A model generated the notes under the pieces. It did no database searches, was not told where the DNA came from, and saw nothing but the letters and a program-made list of their open reading frames with translations. The position numbers were made by a program, and so were the translations under genes. This document shows positions 8,906 to 18,026 of a DNA stretch of 64,000 nt, piece by piece; position 1 is the stretch's first letter; every line of letters begins with the position of its first letter. The stretch comes from an uncultured Aquimarina sp. (GTDB taxonomy: Bacteria; Bacteroidota; Bacteroidia; Flavobacteriales; Flavobacteriaceae): NCBI GenBank assembly GCA_947497175.1, contig CANMFM010000012.1:17218-81217 (forward strand), written 5' to 3'.

Positions 8906-11281
8906 TTGAAAAAGCTAGTATACATACTCTTGCTTATCTCTTGTATTGTCCATGGCCAATCGCTAGACTATGATGCGATCAAGAATGCTAAGCCATTTAA
9001 GGTAAGTGGGCAAATTTCGGCAAGTGGGGTATATTATACTTCTAATCTTAATCAAAGTAGAGAACCCTTTACCTATTTTTTACAAGGAGTGCTTAATGTA
9101 AGTATTTACAGTTTTTCTGTTCCTGTTTCGTATAGTTTTTCTAACCAGGGAGAGAATTTAGGGTATCAATTGCCTTTCGATTTTAATCGCATTAGTTTGC
9201 ATCCTAAATACAAATGGATAACAGGTCATATTGGTAATGTAAACATGACCTTTTCTCCATATACACTAAGCGCACACCAATTTACAGGAGCAGGTGTTGA
9301 TCTTGCACCGCCCGGAGCCTTTAAAATTAGTGCCATGTCTGGTCGCTTACTCAAAGCTACAGAAGATAATCAGGATGCCAGAACAGTACCTGCGTTTAAT
9401 CGAATGGGATACGGAATCAAAACGCGATATGAAAAAGAACGATATTCGCTAGGACTTATCGGGTTCTATGCAAAAGACGATATAAACTCATTAGACTCAA
9501 TCCCCGAAACAAAAGGGGTATTACCTCAAGAAAATCTGGTAGTTAGCCTCGAAGGAGAGGTAAAACTAGGTAAAAGTTTTAGTATACAGGCAGAATACGC
9601 AACTACGGCCATAACCAAGGATACGCGTGCCGAAGAAATTAATACTTCAGAACTTTCGCCCCTAGCAATTTTTTTTGATAATCGTGCTTCGACAGAATAT
9701 TATAATGCAATTCGAACGCGCTTCGGGTATACCATAAGTGGTGCAAATCTAGGGGTAGGATATGAGCGAATCGATCCAGGGTATGAAACATTAGGAGCTT
9801 ATTTTTTTAATAACGATTTTGAAAATATTACCCTCGATGCTTCCAATACTTTTTTTAAAGATAAACTATCATTAGCCCTTAATATTGGATATCAACGAGA
9901 TGATCTTGATAACCTTAAGGCGAATAATACGAACCGTACAGTGGGATCATTGAATGCTACTTTAGTTGTATCCGAGAGACTAAACATAGCAGGGTCATAT
10001 TCAAATTTTAGTACATTTACCAACATCAAACCCAACCAGTTTGACGAAATTAATGACGGCAACCTTCTCGACGAACAGATTGAAGATCTAGATTATAAAC
10101 AATTATCACAAACAGCCACCCTTACGGTTAGTTATGTGCTATCAAATAAGAAAAATTCGCGACAGAACCTTACTACAAATTATTCACTCAATGATGTATC
10201 TAATGAACAGGGAGGTATTGTAAGGCTAGGAGATGCTTCTACATTTCATAACATGAATATAGGGCATACGATTGATTTCTCTGAAAGAAACCTAAATATT
10301 AATACTTCAATTAATGGTACATACAATACTATAGGAAGAGAAGAATCCACCACCTGGGGCCCAATACTAAGTGTAAGTAAGCGCTATTTTGATAAAACTC
10401 TAAATACAAGGATCTCGGCAAGCTATAACAGTTCGAATAGTGCAACATCAAATACAAACATTACCAATTTCAGGGGAGCAGTGACCTATATACTTCAGGA
10501 GCAGCATAATTTTAGTCTAAATGCAATACAATTATTTAGAAATGGAGGGAATAATGGCAACCTGAGCGAGTTTACGGCTACTTTTGGATATAACTATGCT
10601 TTTGGTGTAAAGAAACCTAAAATTAACTTCAGAAAAAAACAAAAAAAACCTAAAGAGGATAATGACTCAATCAGGATTCAATATAGAAAATATCGTTATG
10701 AAGGTATACCAAAGGAGATTACTCCGGCATTATTAGCGCTTCCTAAAAAAGAAGGATTTGCCCACATTATTAAAGACAAAAAAGGAAGACTCACTGAACT
10801 GGGAGAGCAGTTAAAAGAAACAGAAGAAAAAGATAAAAGGGTGTATAAAGAAATAGCCATAAATTATCTTAAATCTATGGATCAATATTTTGACTTTGCT
10901 GAATTTTATAATCAAAAGATGTATGAAGCTTATCTCAAGCTAATCAATGAAGCTAAAGAGATTGACCGGCAAATTCGAGATGAATTTACGGTTTTAAGTG
11001 GTAAAATAAACAGTGCAGAAAAGAAAGATCCTAAAGATCTCGAACGACAAAAACTATTAGAAAAACGTTATGAGTCTCATAAAAAACTGTTGAAGTCATT
11101 ATTAGTGTGGAACTTGAGACCACAAGATATTGAAAACCCTAAAGGAGATATTAAAATACTCAAAATGCGTAATGCTTCCAAAGTGTTTTCGATGTATCAA
11201 AATAAAAAGTCCGAAGCGCATATTATTACGTTTATCGAAATACGTTTGGCAGATTTGTTTCATAGAGTACTTAAAGAATAA
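8906..11281 (+). CDS. Outer-membrane beta-barrel-like protein with charged C-terminal tail
   Basis: The gene starts at TTG 8906, which leads straight into a signal peptide (LVYILLLISCIVHGQ); no better in-frame ATG is available upstream. The product has 791 aa. Residues ~25-570 show alternating hydrophobic/polar strands with many aromatic ends (VSVPVSYSFS-like, NLGVGYERIDPGYET, FSLNAIQLFR), as expected of an outer-membrane barrel. The last ~210 residues are very different: Lys/Glu-rich and predicted coiled coil, containing PKKEGFAHIIKDKKGR. It follows the SprB-protein, metalloprotease and toxin genes on the same strand. A role in surface display of those proteins is inference from context. No named family was assigned. 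Confidence 0.7.
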   Translation: MKKLVYILLLISCIVHGQSLDYDAIKNAKPFKVSGQISASGVYYTSNLNQSREPFTYFLQGVLNVSIYSFSVPVSYSFSNQGENLGYQLPFDFNRISLHPKYKWITGHIGNVNMTFSPYTLSAHQFTGAGVDLAPPGAFKISAMSGRLLKATEDNQDARTVPAFNRMGYGIKTRYEKERYSLGLIGFYAKDDINSLDSIPETKGVLPQENLVVSLEGEVKLGKSFSIQAEYATTAITKDTRAEEINTSELSPLAIFFDNRASTEYYNAIRTRFGYTISGANLGVGYERIDPGYETLGAYFFNNDFENITLDASNTFFKDKLSLALNIGYQRDDLDNLKANNTNRTVGSLNATLVVSERLNIAGSYSNFSTFTNIKPNQFDEINDGNLLDEQIEDLDYKQLSQTATLTVSYVLSNKKNSRQNLTTNYSLNDVSNEQGGIVRLGDASTFHNMNIGHTIDFSERNLNINTSINGTYNTIGREESTTWGPILSVSKRYFDKTLNTRISASYNSSNSATSNTNITNFRGAVTYILQEQHNFSLNAIQLFRNGGNNGNLSEFTATFGYNYAFGVKKPKINFRKKQKKPKEDNDSIRIQYRKYRYEGIPKEITPALLALPKKEGFAHIIKDKKGRLTELGEQLKETEEKDKRVYKEIAINYLKSMDQYFDFAEFYNQKMYEAYLKLINEAKEIDRQIRDEFTVLSGKINSAEKKDPKDLERQKLLEKRYESHKKLLKSLLVWNLRPQDIENPKGDIKILKMRNASKVFSMYQNKKSEAHIITFIEIRLADLFHRVLKE

Positions 11282-11334
11282 CTATGGAATAACTACAGAA
11301 TAACTTTGTTTTTAATTAGCAGGTTAAAAAAGCA

Positions 11335-12210
11335 TCAATCAATCTTCTGAAGTAAAGGGTTGAATGCTTTTGAAGCCACAATTACCTTATCGCCTATCGC
11401 TAGTGTTGCTACTTCGTTTTCTTCAGCAACAATTTTCACAAAATTTATTCCTATTAAAATAGTAACAATATAGATCACATCTTCTTGTTCGATCTGAACG
11501 ATTTCTCCTGAAAACTGAAATTTACCGCTCATCTGTTTGGTTGTAAATACTTCAATAGGATTACCTTGCTTATTAATTTTTCCGTTTTCGATTATAAATA
11601 CCTGATCAGACATTTTTATAACTTCACTGATCTCATGACTTATAAGTAGTGTGGTTAGATTATATTGTTTATGTACTTTAAGAATGTAATCCTGCAATTT
11701 TGCTCTCATCTTATTGTCTAATGCAGATAAGGGTTCATCTAACATTAAGATTTCTGGTTTCCTTACTAACGCTCTCGCTAAGGCCACTCGTTGTTTTTGC
11801 CCTCCTGAGAGTTTTTCGGGTTTGCGCTCCTGCAAGTCACCAAGTTCGATAATGTCTATTAGTTCGCTTACAGTATGGTTACTTTGGTCTTTCTCTAAGG
11901 CATAAAGAAGGTTTTGTTTCACTGTCATGTTTGGAAATAACCCATAATCCTGAAATACATATCCTATTTTTCTTTGTTGAGGTTTTAAAACGATTCCTTT
12001 ATTGGTATCCAGCCAGGTTTTTTGATTAACAGTAATACGCCCTTTATCGGCTTGAAGCAATCCTGAGATCATCCTTAGGATCGAGGTTTTTCCTGCTCCA
12101 GAGTCTCCATATAAGGTAACTAAGCTACCTTTGTTGATATTGATATCGATATCAAGAAGCATGCTGCCATGAGGAGCTGTTAATTTTTTTTGCAATGCGA
12201 TTTGTATCAT
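11335..12210 (-). CDS. modC: Molybdate ABC transporter ATP-binding protein
   Basis: This is the ATPase of the molybdate importer, acting on the cytoplasmic face of the ModB permease. Walker A GDSGAGKT lies at residues 35-42, the ABC signature LSGGQ at 134-138, Walker B ILMLDEP at 154-160, and a switch His follows in LLISHE. The C-terminal ~70 residues form a TOBE-like domain. The 291-aa length is somewhat shorter than proteobacterial ModC. Its ATG overlaps the modB stop by four bases (ATGA), so the two are translationally coupled. It is the last gene of the modA-Mop-modB-modC operon. Tungstate or sulfate as substrate is possible, but ModA and Mop neighbours favour molybdate. Confidence 0.93.
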   Translation of the reverse strand: MIQIALQKKLTAPHGSMLLDIDININKGSLVTLYGDSGAGKTSILRMISGLLQADKGRITVNQKTWLDTNKGIVLKPQQRKIGYVFQDYGLFPNMTVKQNLLYALEKDQSNHTVSELIDIIELGDLQERKPEKLSGGQKQRVALARALVRKPEILMLDEPLSALDNKMRAKLQDYILKVHKQYNLTTLLISHEISEVIKMSDQVFIIENGKINKQGNPIEVFTTKQMSGKFQFSGEIVQIEQEDVIYIVTILIGINFVKIVAEENEVATLAIGDKVIVASKAFNPLLQKID

Positions 12211-12881
12211 TTCCAGAATCTTTTTAGGTATCCTCCATTAATTAAATAAACCATCAATAGAATGATAAATGCAATTACAAATAAAATAAGTGAATACCAA
12301 TTTGCGATATCATAATTGAGGGCTTCGACTTCATCATAAATTGCAATAGAGGCAACTTTCGTTTTTCCGGGGATGTTACCGCCTATCATGAGCACTACGC
12401 CAAATTCTCCGATAGTATGAGCAAAAGCAAGTACAATTCCGGTAAGTAATGAGGGTTTTATGTTTGGTAACAATACTTTAAATAGTGTTGTGCTTTTTGA
12501 TTTTCCGAGCACATAAGAAGCTTCTGTAAGTGATGAAGATAGATTCGAAAACCCTGCTTGAATGGGATGAACCATAAAAGGGAGGCTATACAGGATAGAT
12601 GCAAAAATTAACCCTTCAAAAGAAAAAATGAGCTGCAATCCCAAATGTTCATCTAACCAGTTTCCCACTGGGTTTGCAGGACTAAATACAACCAATAAAT
12701 AAAATCCTAAGACAGTCGGGGGCAAAACAAGAGGCATGCTAACTAATGTTTCGAGTATGGGTTTTATTTGTGATTTTGTGTGGGCTAACCAGTATGCAAT
12801 AGGAATCGCAATAATTAACAACAATGCCGTTGTTATTGCCGCAAGTTTAAATGTTAATACTAAAGGTTGCCAATCCATCAT
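12207..12881 (-). CDS. modB: Molybdate ABC transporter permease
   Basis: The product has 224 aa with about five hydrophobic segments and the inner-membrane permease EAA-loop region (EASYVLGKSKSTTLFKVLLP) that docks on the ATPase. It ends with a hydrophobic helix and GGYLKRFWK. The start ATG 12881 overlaps the stop of the Mop gene, and a second ATG lies immediately after it, so the exact start may differ by one codon. It forms the membrane channel through which molybdate delivered by ModA is imported with ATP hydrolysis by ModC. The tight overlaps on both sides show one operon. Confidence 0.93.
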   Translation of the reverse strand: MMDWQPLVLTFKLAAITTALLLIIAIPIAYWLAHTKSQIKPILETLVSMPLVLPPTVLGFYLLVVFSPANPVGNWLDEHLGLQLIFSFEGLIFASILYSLPFMVHPIQAGFSNLSSSLTEASYVLGKSKSTTLFKVLLPNIKPSLLTGIVLAFAHTIGEFGVVLMIGGNIPGKTKVASIAIYDEVEALNYDIANWYSLILFVIAFIILLMVYLINGGYLKRFWK

Positions 12882-13276
12882 GGTGATAACATTATTTCTG
12901 TTGTTTTAATCATAGCAATGACGTGTTGACCAACGTGTAATTGCAGATCTTTAGCAGCATCGGTAGTTATGATTGCAATTATTTTTCCGATTGCTGTATC
13001 TATAGTTAATTTACTTATCAGTATTCCATTTTCTATGTCTAAAAGCGCTCCTGATATTTTATTTTGTACGCTTATGGGATAATTTTGATTTTTACCGATA
13101 ATTACCTCGGTTTCTTTAAAGATGACTTTAACAACGTGTTCTTTCCTTAAGTATGAGGCACTATCTGAGGTTTCAATTATAATCGTATTAAAATAAACAG
13201 ACCCCATTAGTAATGTAACTAACGATACACTGCCATGAGTTTTTATATCTGTAATTTTTCCCTCAAGAATGTTCAC
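12878..13276 (-). CDS. Molybdopterin-binding (Mop/TOBE) domain protein
   Basis: The 132-aa cytoplasmic protein consists of two Mop-type beta domains in tandem. The first (about 1-65) begins NILEGKITDIK; the second (about 68-130) has NKISGALLDIENG and ends VGQHVIAMIKTTEIML. Mop domains bind molybdate or tungstate oxyanions, often as multimers, and can store molybdate or sense its level. It lies between modA and modB in the operon, overlapping modB by four bases. There is no DNA-binding domain, so it is not a ModE-type repressor by itself; storage or buffering is the likelier role. Confidence 0.85.
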   Translation of the reverse strand: MNILEGKITDIKTHGSVSLVTLLMGSVYFNTIIIETSDSASYLRKEHVVKVIFKETEVIIGKNQNYPISVQNKISGALLDIENGILISKLTIDTAIGKIIAIITTDAAKDLQLHVGQHVIAMIKTTEIMLSP

Positions 13277-13333
13277 ACAACTACGGTTTTGTGCTATAAA
13301 AATACACTAATTAAGTATTTGTTATGAAGATTA

Positions 13334-14104
13334 TTATCTTTTTGCCGAATACCCAAACGTTTCCAGAATGTTTTTTGCACTATTGCTGAATAAAAAATCA
13401 TGAAACGCTTCTGCATGTTGTTGTTTAATATTCTTAGGATTGAGAATAACTATCCCTTGGCTAATAGTAGTATAGTCTGTTTCTTGTATCGTAATCCAAT
13501 TTCCTTTACCATGTATTTGTGGTGACAACACTATAGATTTTGATGTAAAGCCAATTTCTGCAGATTTTGAAGTAATAAATTGATTCGTTTGTGAGATACT
13601 TTCTCCAAATACCAATTTCTTTTTTACATTTTCATAAATACCGTGGTGTTTTAAAACTTCTATGGCAGCGATGCCATATGGTGCCGTTTTAGGATTAGCT
13701 ATTGCAATGTGACTTATTTCAGAAGTTGTGAGAATGTCAATTGATGGTTTTATGTCATCTACCCCAGACCATAATACGAGTTTACCGTATGCATATACTT
13801 GAGGTTTTGTGGTGGTGTGTCCAGAGGTAAAAAGCTCATTAGGATACTTCATATCGGCAGAAACAAATACATCAAATGGCGCTCCTTCTTTAATTTGTGC
13901 GGTTAATTTTCCAGAAGAACTAATAATCAGGTCACATGTAATACCCGTTTGATTTGTAAACTCCCTAGACAGTTCCTTCATTGTAAATTGCATGTTGGAG
14001 GCAACTGCAATAGTTAGCTTATCGCTATGTTTTTGTTTGCAGGAAGTACTTAAAATACTGCTGATAATACTGAATACTATTATTTTTTGTACGCTGTACC
14101 ACAT
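13334..14104 (-). CDS. modA: Molybdate-binding lipoprotein of ABC transporter
   Basis: This 256-aa substrate-binding protein has a lipoprotein signal: hydrophobic segment then LSTSC, with the lipidated Cys at residue 22. It would therefore be membrane-anchored facing the periplasm. Family motifs are LTIAVASNMQFTMKEL near the N-terminus, SSGKLTAQI, and GAPFDVFVSADMKYP, which line the oxyanion site in ModA proteins. It is the first gene of the modA-Mop-modB-modC operon, with 57 bases to the Mop gene. No molybdopterin-synthesis genes are present in the window. Specificity for molybdate over tungstate is inferred from family and neighbours. Confidence 0.92.
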   Translation of the reverse strand: MWYSVQKIIVFSIISSILSTSCKQKHSDKLTIAVASNMQFTMKELSREFTNQTGITCDLIISSSGKLTAQIKEGAPFDVFVSADMKYPNELFTSGHTTTKPQVYAYGKLVLWSGVDDIKPSIDILTTSEISHIAIANPKTAPYGIAAIEVLKHHGIYENVKKKLVFGESISQTNQFITSKSAEIGFTSKSIVLSPQIHGKGNWITIQETDYTTISQGIVILNPKNIKQQHAEAFHDFLFSNSAKNILETFGYSAKR

Positions 14105-14353
14105 TTTTTATACGTCATCAACACAATTTTAAAGAGGATAAAATTAGCGTTCTTGATACTGTGTTTTAGAATGATTAAAAATCAAAATATTATTGAACAA
14201 GGTAATAAAAAGAGTATAAATTTCTTTAAAACGACAAAAAACGCTTTTAATCGAAGATTGATCTTTTAATTTAAGGTGGTTTTCATATTTCAAAGATCAT
14301 AATCATACTTTCAATATATATTTCTAACTATAAAATATTAAAAGAGGTTTGAG

Positions 14354-14575
14354 ATGGGTAATGATCTAAATAGTTCTGATATAACGCTGATTGTACGCAA
14401 TTTAATCGCCTTTATTGTGGTTGAAGGAAAAGAGTATGTGCATGATGATTTTAAACAAGAATACGTTTTAGGATATATACTGGTGCTGGCTAAAACGATA
14501 TATCTGATAGACGAACAAGAAGATTTTTCTTTAGTTGAGGATATAGCTAACGATATTTCAAAGTATCTAAAGTAA
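14354..14575 (+). CDS. Small hypothetical protein
   Basis: The 73-aa frame starts at ATG 14354 with a purine-rich AGAGG about ten bases upstream, one of the better ribosome-binding sequences in the window. It ends shortly before a strong terminator at 14611. The product has a plausible composition (acidic, with a hydrophobic stretch VLGYILVLAKTIYLI) but no family was recognised. An open frame exists on the other strand over the same bases; the + strand is preferred because of the Shine-Dalgarno-like sequence and the terminator. Confidence 0.5.
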   Translation: MGNDLNSSDITLIVRNLIAFIVVEGKEYVHDDFKQEYVLGYILVLAKTIYLIDEQEDFSLVEDIANDISKYLK

Positions 14576-14610
14576 GAAACCATTGGTTGGTTGTTTTTAT
14601 GTTGATTTGA

Positions 14611-14647
14611 GAAAGCTTTCTTAGTGAATTAAGAAAGCTTTCTTTTT
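14611..14647 (+). terminator. Intrinsic terminator
   Basis: There is a perfect 13-bp inverted repeat, GAAAGCTTTCTTA at 14611-14623 and its complement at 14630-14642, with a 6-base loop. Five T follow at 14643-14647. It lies 36 bases after the small gene ending at 14575 and 55 bases before the next gene. Confidence 0.85.
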
Positions 14648-14701
14648 ATGTAATAATAACTTTTATATCTTAAGCGTTTAAATATCCAAACCTATAGCCT
14701 A

Positions 14702-15820
14702 GTGAATGAACAAGATTATATTGAGCGACTAAAGAAGGAGAATAAGTTGCTCCAAGATAAACTCGATAAGATTAATAAGGGAAAACAGAAGAAGAGAAGA
14801 TTTAGATGGTGGCTCTTAAAAAAATCTAGTGTTCCAATTTTTGGGAACCGACTTAAGAATAGTATAAGTAATGCCATTCATGAGTATAAAGAATATAAAA
14901 CAGTTTCTGTAGATACGGTTTCTGATGTGTCCTCTATTGTTATCTGGAGAATAACCCGAATAGGACTTTTTGCTTTTATGGTAGCGGTAATACCGGCTGC
15001 TGTTTTAATTTTTCAGACGAAATTATTAATAAACCAAAATGCCTTAATTACAAGTCAGAATAATCTTGTTGAGGCTGATCGAAGGTCGTCTTTAGTTTTT
15101 GTAATGGGGGACGTTCTAACAGATTTAAATGAAGAGTTAAAATATAAGGGAGTAAATAGTGGGCGAAACATAAGCAAAACGCTAGAAGCCAGAATAATTA
15201 GCCTTTGTATGGCAATGAAACCTTATCGGTATATAGAAAATGGAGTTTTAATCGAAAAGCCTATTAGTCCAGAACGAGGTCAGCTTTTATTTACATTATT
15301 AAAAAGTGATTTGGGGTCAGAGTCTTCTCAGGATATTCTTAATTCTGCCGATTTTAATTATACGAATCTAAGAAAAGTTAATCTTGGTAGAGGAGCCAAC
15401 TTAAAATATGCCAGATTAGATTATTCTGATTTGACAGAAGCACAAATGCCTGCTGCTAATCTCGAGAGAGCAGAGCTCAAAGAAGTTCAAATGAGTAAGG
15501 CCAATCTATCAGACGCTAATCTTAAAAGAGCCAGGTTACATAATGCTAATCTACATAAAGCTGAATTATTGACCGCAGATTTAACAAATGCAAATCTATT
15601 TGGAGCAGACCTAAGCGGAGCAGATCTTTCTGAAGCCACATTATGGGGTGCCAAATTAGAAAATGCAAATTTAACGGATGCAATTTTAGATAATGCCATT
15701 GTGGATCGACAAGACTGGATGGATTATATATCCGATCTTAAAGGAGCAAGTGATATCGAAGATCGTTATAGGATTAAGAAACAAGGAAAGAAGCAATTTA
15801 TTCTGGTCCAAAAAAAATAG
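14702..15820 (+). CDS. Membrane-anchored pentapeptide-repeat protein
   Basis: The gene starts at GTG 14702 and gives 372 aa. The N-terminus is Lys/Glu-rich and likely coiled coil (residues ~5-30). It is followed by one transmembrane helix at about 83-105 (RIGLFAFMVAVIPAAVLIF). A middle domain of about 110 residues comes next. From ~218 to ~332 there is a run of pentapeptide repeats of form A(D/N)LxX (ANLSDANLKRARL, ADLTNANLFGADLSGADL), which fold into a right-handed quadrilateral beta-helix. Only one membrane helix and no signal peptide are seen, so the repeat domain is probably on one side of the inner membrane. Function is not predictable; pentapeptide repeats occur in gyrase-protecting, scaffold and many unknown proteins. 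Confidence 0.8.
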   Translation: MNEQDYIERLKKENKLLQDKLDKINKGKQKKRRFRWWLLKKSSVPIFGNRLKNSISNAIHEYKEYKTVSVDTVSDVSSIVIWRITRIGLFAFMVAVIPAAVLIFQTKLLINQNALITSQNNLVEADRRSSLVFVMGDVLTDLNEELKYKGVNSGRNISKTLEARIISLCMAMKPYRYIENGVLIEKPISPERGQLLFTLLKSDLGSESSQDILNSADFNYTNLRKVNLGRGANLKYARLDYSDLTEAQMPAANLERAELKEVQMSKANLSDANLKRARLHNANLHKAELLTADLTNANLFGADLSGADLSEATLWGAKLENANLTDAILDNAIVDRQDWMDYISDLKGASDIEDRYRIKKQGKKQFILVQKK

Positions 15821-15834
15821 TATAGTGGTTCGCT

Positions 15835-16281
15835 TCATACCTTTTTATCCCGTTTTTTCTTAAAGAAGAGACTATGTACTTTGGTTACAAGCCAATTTCC
15901 AGCAGGAAAATATAGAGCAAAAAATAAAGCCATGCCTAAACTAAAATTTTGCGGATTAAATACCTGATCTAACATATTGTTGGGGTAAGCATAAGACGTC
16001 TGAAGCCAGTATCCTAAGAATTCTAGAATGCCCATTGCGACCAACCCGTAGGCATATTGATCAAAAAAACTATGGTCTTTAAGCAAGATTGAAATAGGAA
16101 CCATATAAAAAATGTAGCATGTGATTACTTGCCACCAATAGGTGAATCTTGCAATTTCCATTTCGGCTCCAAAACGATTCATTCCTAAACCCCAAAAGAA
16201 ATAGATAATTAGATAAACAAGTAAGAGGCTCTTTGAAGTGTTTTTTAATTTTTGAATGTTATAGTTAAGAAAGTTTTTCAT
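15835..16281 (-). CDS. Four-helix integral membrane protein of unknown function
   Basis: The start is placed at ATG 16281, giving 148 aa and a 17-base overlap with the upstream methyltransferase gene. The longer frame from 16380 would overlap by over 100 bases and adds no hydrophobic signal. Four hydrophobic segments are seen (LLLVYLIIYFFWGL, VITCYIFYMVPISILL, YGLVAMGILEFLGYW, LGMALFFALYFPAGNWL), followed by a basic tail KKKRDKKV. No family was recognised. The overlap indicates co-translation with the methyltransferase, so a role in making or moving a lipid-like methylated product is possible but unproven. Confidence 0.7.
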   Translation of the reverse strand: MKNFLNYNIQKLKNTSKSLLLVYLIIYFFWGLGMNRFGAEMEIARFTYWWQVITCYIFYMVPISILLKDHSFFDQYAYGLVAMGILEFLGYWLQTSYAYPNNMLDQVFNPQNFSLGMALFFALYFPAGNWLVTKVHSLFFKKKRDKKV

Positions 16282-16987
16282 GCGGGAAGTTAATTTCTGT
16301 GATTGTTCGAAAAAATGGTTTTCTGGAGATTTTAAACTTTTTAATGTTACTATTTTGGATGATATCTGTAAGTTCTTCAATCGAAAAAGCTCTCTGTATG
16401 GCTAACATACCATCTTTTTTTGCAATGTCAGAAATAGGAAGCGCAACACTTAGAATTCTAAATAAATAGTACGCCATTTTGTTTCTATACAGTTCACTAA
16501 AAATAATGTGTTTAATTTTTTTGGCATGTACTTTTTTTAAAAAATCAGTAAGGTCGCTATCATCAAAATGATATATAAAATGACTACTTATCAAAATGTC
16601 ACAATCCGGGATTTTAAAATTTTTATAAATGATATTGGCTGTTATAAAATTAATATTATTTATCTCGGTAGTTTGTTCTACTGCATAAGCTATGCTCGCA
16701 GGGTTACCATCAATACCCATAAAAGTTGCTCTAATATTATGGTGTTTAAGTAGTTTTGAAATATATCTTATAGTATCTCCACCACCGCAACCCAAATCAA
16801 TAATCCTGAACTCTTTTTTATTTTTATTCTTTTTACAATAGTTCAGAACGGCTTTGCCAAGTTGTTTGTGATTTCCTAATAGAATATTGATAAGTTTCAG
16901 GCTATTAAGGGTTTTTTTTAGAGTGCTTCCGTGTAATGTAAGATCATCAAGTTGTTCTGGTGTATGAAGTCGTATGTGGGGATTCAC
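16265..16987 (-). CDS. Class I SAM-dependent methyltransferase
   Basis: The 240-aa protein starts at GTG. It has the SAM-binding motif IDLGCGGGD near residue 67, the acidic motif FMGIDGNP after it, and the post-motif DILISSHFIYHF. The pattern fits the methyltransferases found beside type III polyketide synthase or aryl-lipid genes in Bacteroidota, although no polyketide synthase is present in this window. It overlaps a membrane-protein gene downstream. The substrate is unknown; a lipidic or phenolic compound is an inference from family context only. Confidence 0.8.
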   Translation of the reverse strand: MNPHIRLHTPEQLDDLTLHGSTLKKTLNSLKLINILLGNHKQLGKAVLNYCKKNKNKKEFRIIDLGCGGGDTIRYISKLLKHHNIRATFMGIDGNPASIAYAVEQTTEINNINFITANIIYKNFKIPDCDILISSHFIYHFDDSDLTDFLKKVHAKKIKHIIFSELYRNKMAYYLFRILSVALPISDIAKKDGMLAIQRAFSIEELTDIIQNSNIKKFKISRKPFFRTITEINFPHEKLS

Positions 16988-17062
16988 AATTTTATATTAA
17001 TTAATAGTTCGGGATATTTAAGTCCTAAGAATAATAATAACTTTACAAAAAAAAGAAATTTT

Positions 17063-17638
17063 ATGGGTAAAGAAAGCATAAATGAGATTATTCGAGGTAG
17101 AAGATCTGTTTTTCCTCCTCAATATAATGACACACCTGTTTCTGAAGCATTTATTCGAACTTTGTTAGAGAATGCAAACTGGGCTCCAACACATAGATTA
17201 ACTCAACCATGGCGTTTTAAGGTAGTTCAAGGAGTGTCAAAAGACCGTTTGGGAACGTTTCTGTCCAATACCTATACGGATATTACTTCTGATGAAGATT
17301 TTTCGCCATTTAAACATAAAAAGATTCGTAATAACTGTACTATGGCTAGTGCCATAATCGTGATATGCATGCAACGGGATGAGAAGAACAGAATTCCGGA
17401 ATGGGAAGAAATAGCTTCTACAGCCATGGCTGTACAGAATATGTGGTTAACCTGTTCTGCTCATAATGTAGGATGTTATTGGAGTAGTCCTAAACTGATT
17501 GACTTTATGGATGATTTTTTTGATTTTGAAGAAGGAGAACGCTGTTTAGGGTTCTTTTATCTGGGTAATTATGATCAGGATCACGATATGATCTCAAAAC
17601 GTGACGCCGTTGAGGAGAAAACACTATGGTTTAAATAA
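17063..17638 (+). CDS. Nitroreductase family protein
   Basis: This encodes 191 aa starting at ATG 17063; in-frame codons upstream overlap the divergent methyltransferase and were not used. The N-terminal IIRGRRSVFPPQY and later NANWAPTHRLTQPWRF are the FMN-contacting motifs of the nitroreductase fold. The middle has STAMAVQNMWLTC, and the C-terminus FFYLGNYD corresponds to the conserved GY/GN turn. The enzyme would use FMN and NAD(P)H to reduce nitro-compounds, quinones or similar; the true substrate is not predictable. A bidirectional terminator follows two bases after the stop. Confidence 0.88.
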   Translation: MGKESINEIIRGRRSVFPPQYNDTPVSEAFIRTLLENANWAPTHRLTQPWRFKVVQGVSKDRLGTFLSNTYTDITSDEDFSPFKHKKIRNNCTMASAIIVICMQRDEKNRIPEWEEIASTAMAVQNMWLTCSAHNVGCYWSSPKLIDFMDDFFDFEEGERCLGFFYLGNYDQDHDMISKRDAVEEKTLWFK

Positions 17639-17640
17639 AA

Positions 17641-17667
17641 AAAGCCAACCCTAAGGTTGGCTTTTTC
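17641..17667. terminator. Bidirectional intrinsic terminator
   Basis: AAAGCCAACC at 17641-17650 pairs perfectly with GGTTGGCTTT at 17655-17664 across a CTAA loop, with T on the right and A on the left. It sits between the convergent nitroreductase gene (ends 17638) and lipoprotein gene (ends 17691), so it can serve both. Confidence 0.88.
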
Positions 17668-17690
17668 ATTAACTTTTAAATGATAGGATC

Positions 17691-18026
17691 TTATTGATCC
17701 TCCTTGATAGCATTTTTGGTATCTTCACCTGCTTTTTCCAAAGCATCACCTGCTTTTTCTAAAGCTTTGTCTGCTTCATTAACTGCTTTTTCGGCAGCTT
17801 CACTAGCTTCATCTCCTGCATTTTCTATAGCCTCACCAGCTTTGTCTATTGCCTCGCTAGCTTCTTCTACCGCGCTTTCAGCTGCGTCTTCCATAGCTTC
17901 TGCCGCGTTTTCCACAGCTTCTTCAGTATCGTTTGCCGCTTCTTCAGCTTGTTTTGCAGTTTCTCTACATGATGTTACTGATACAGCTAACATTAGAGCG
18001 ATTGCTCCTAAAAATACTTTTTTCAT
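17691..18026 (-). CDS. Ala/Glu-rich repeat lipoprotein
   Basis: The 111-aa protein has a lipoprotein signal peptide ending SVTSC (Cys at residue 20), so it should be anchored in a membrane. The rest is a low-complexity chain of short repeats rich in Ala, Glu, Asp and Lys (AAEAMEDAAESAVEEASEAI, DKAGEAIENAGDEA), predicted to form one long amphipathic helix, similar in composition to LEA-like or YtxH-like stress proteins. The repetitive codons also open a long frame on the opposite strand, which is a shadow. Function unknown; an envelope spacer or stress role is an inference from composition. Confidence 0.82.
   Translation of the reverse strand: MKKVFLGAIALMLAVSVTSCRETAKQAEEAANDTEEAVENAAEAMEDAAESAVEEASEAIDKAGEAIENAGDEASEAAEKAVNEADKALEKAGDALEKAGEDTKNAIKEDQ

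Noticed and set aside
14338..14583. 81-codon frame antisense to the small gene at 14354
   Set aside because: The + strand frame has a Shine-Dalgarno-like AGAGG and a terminator; both are unlikely to be genes at once.
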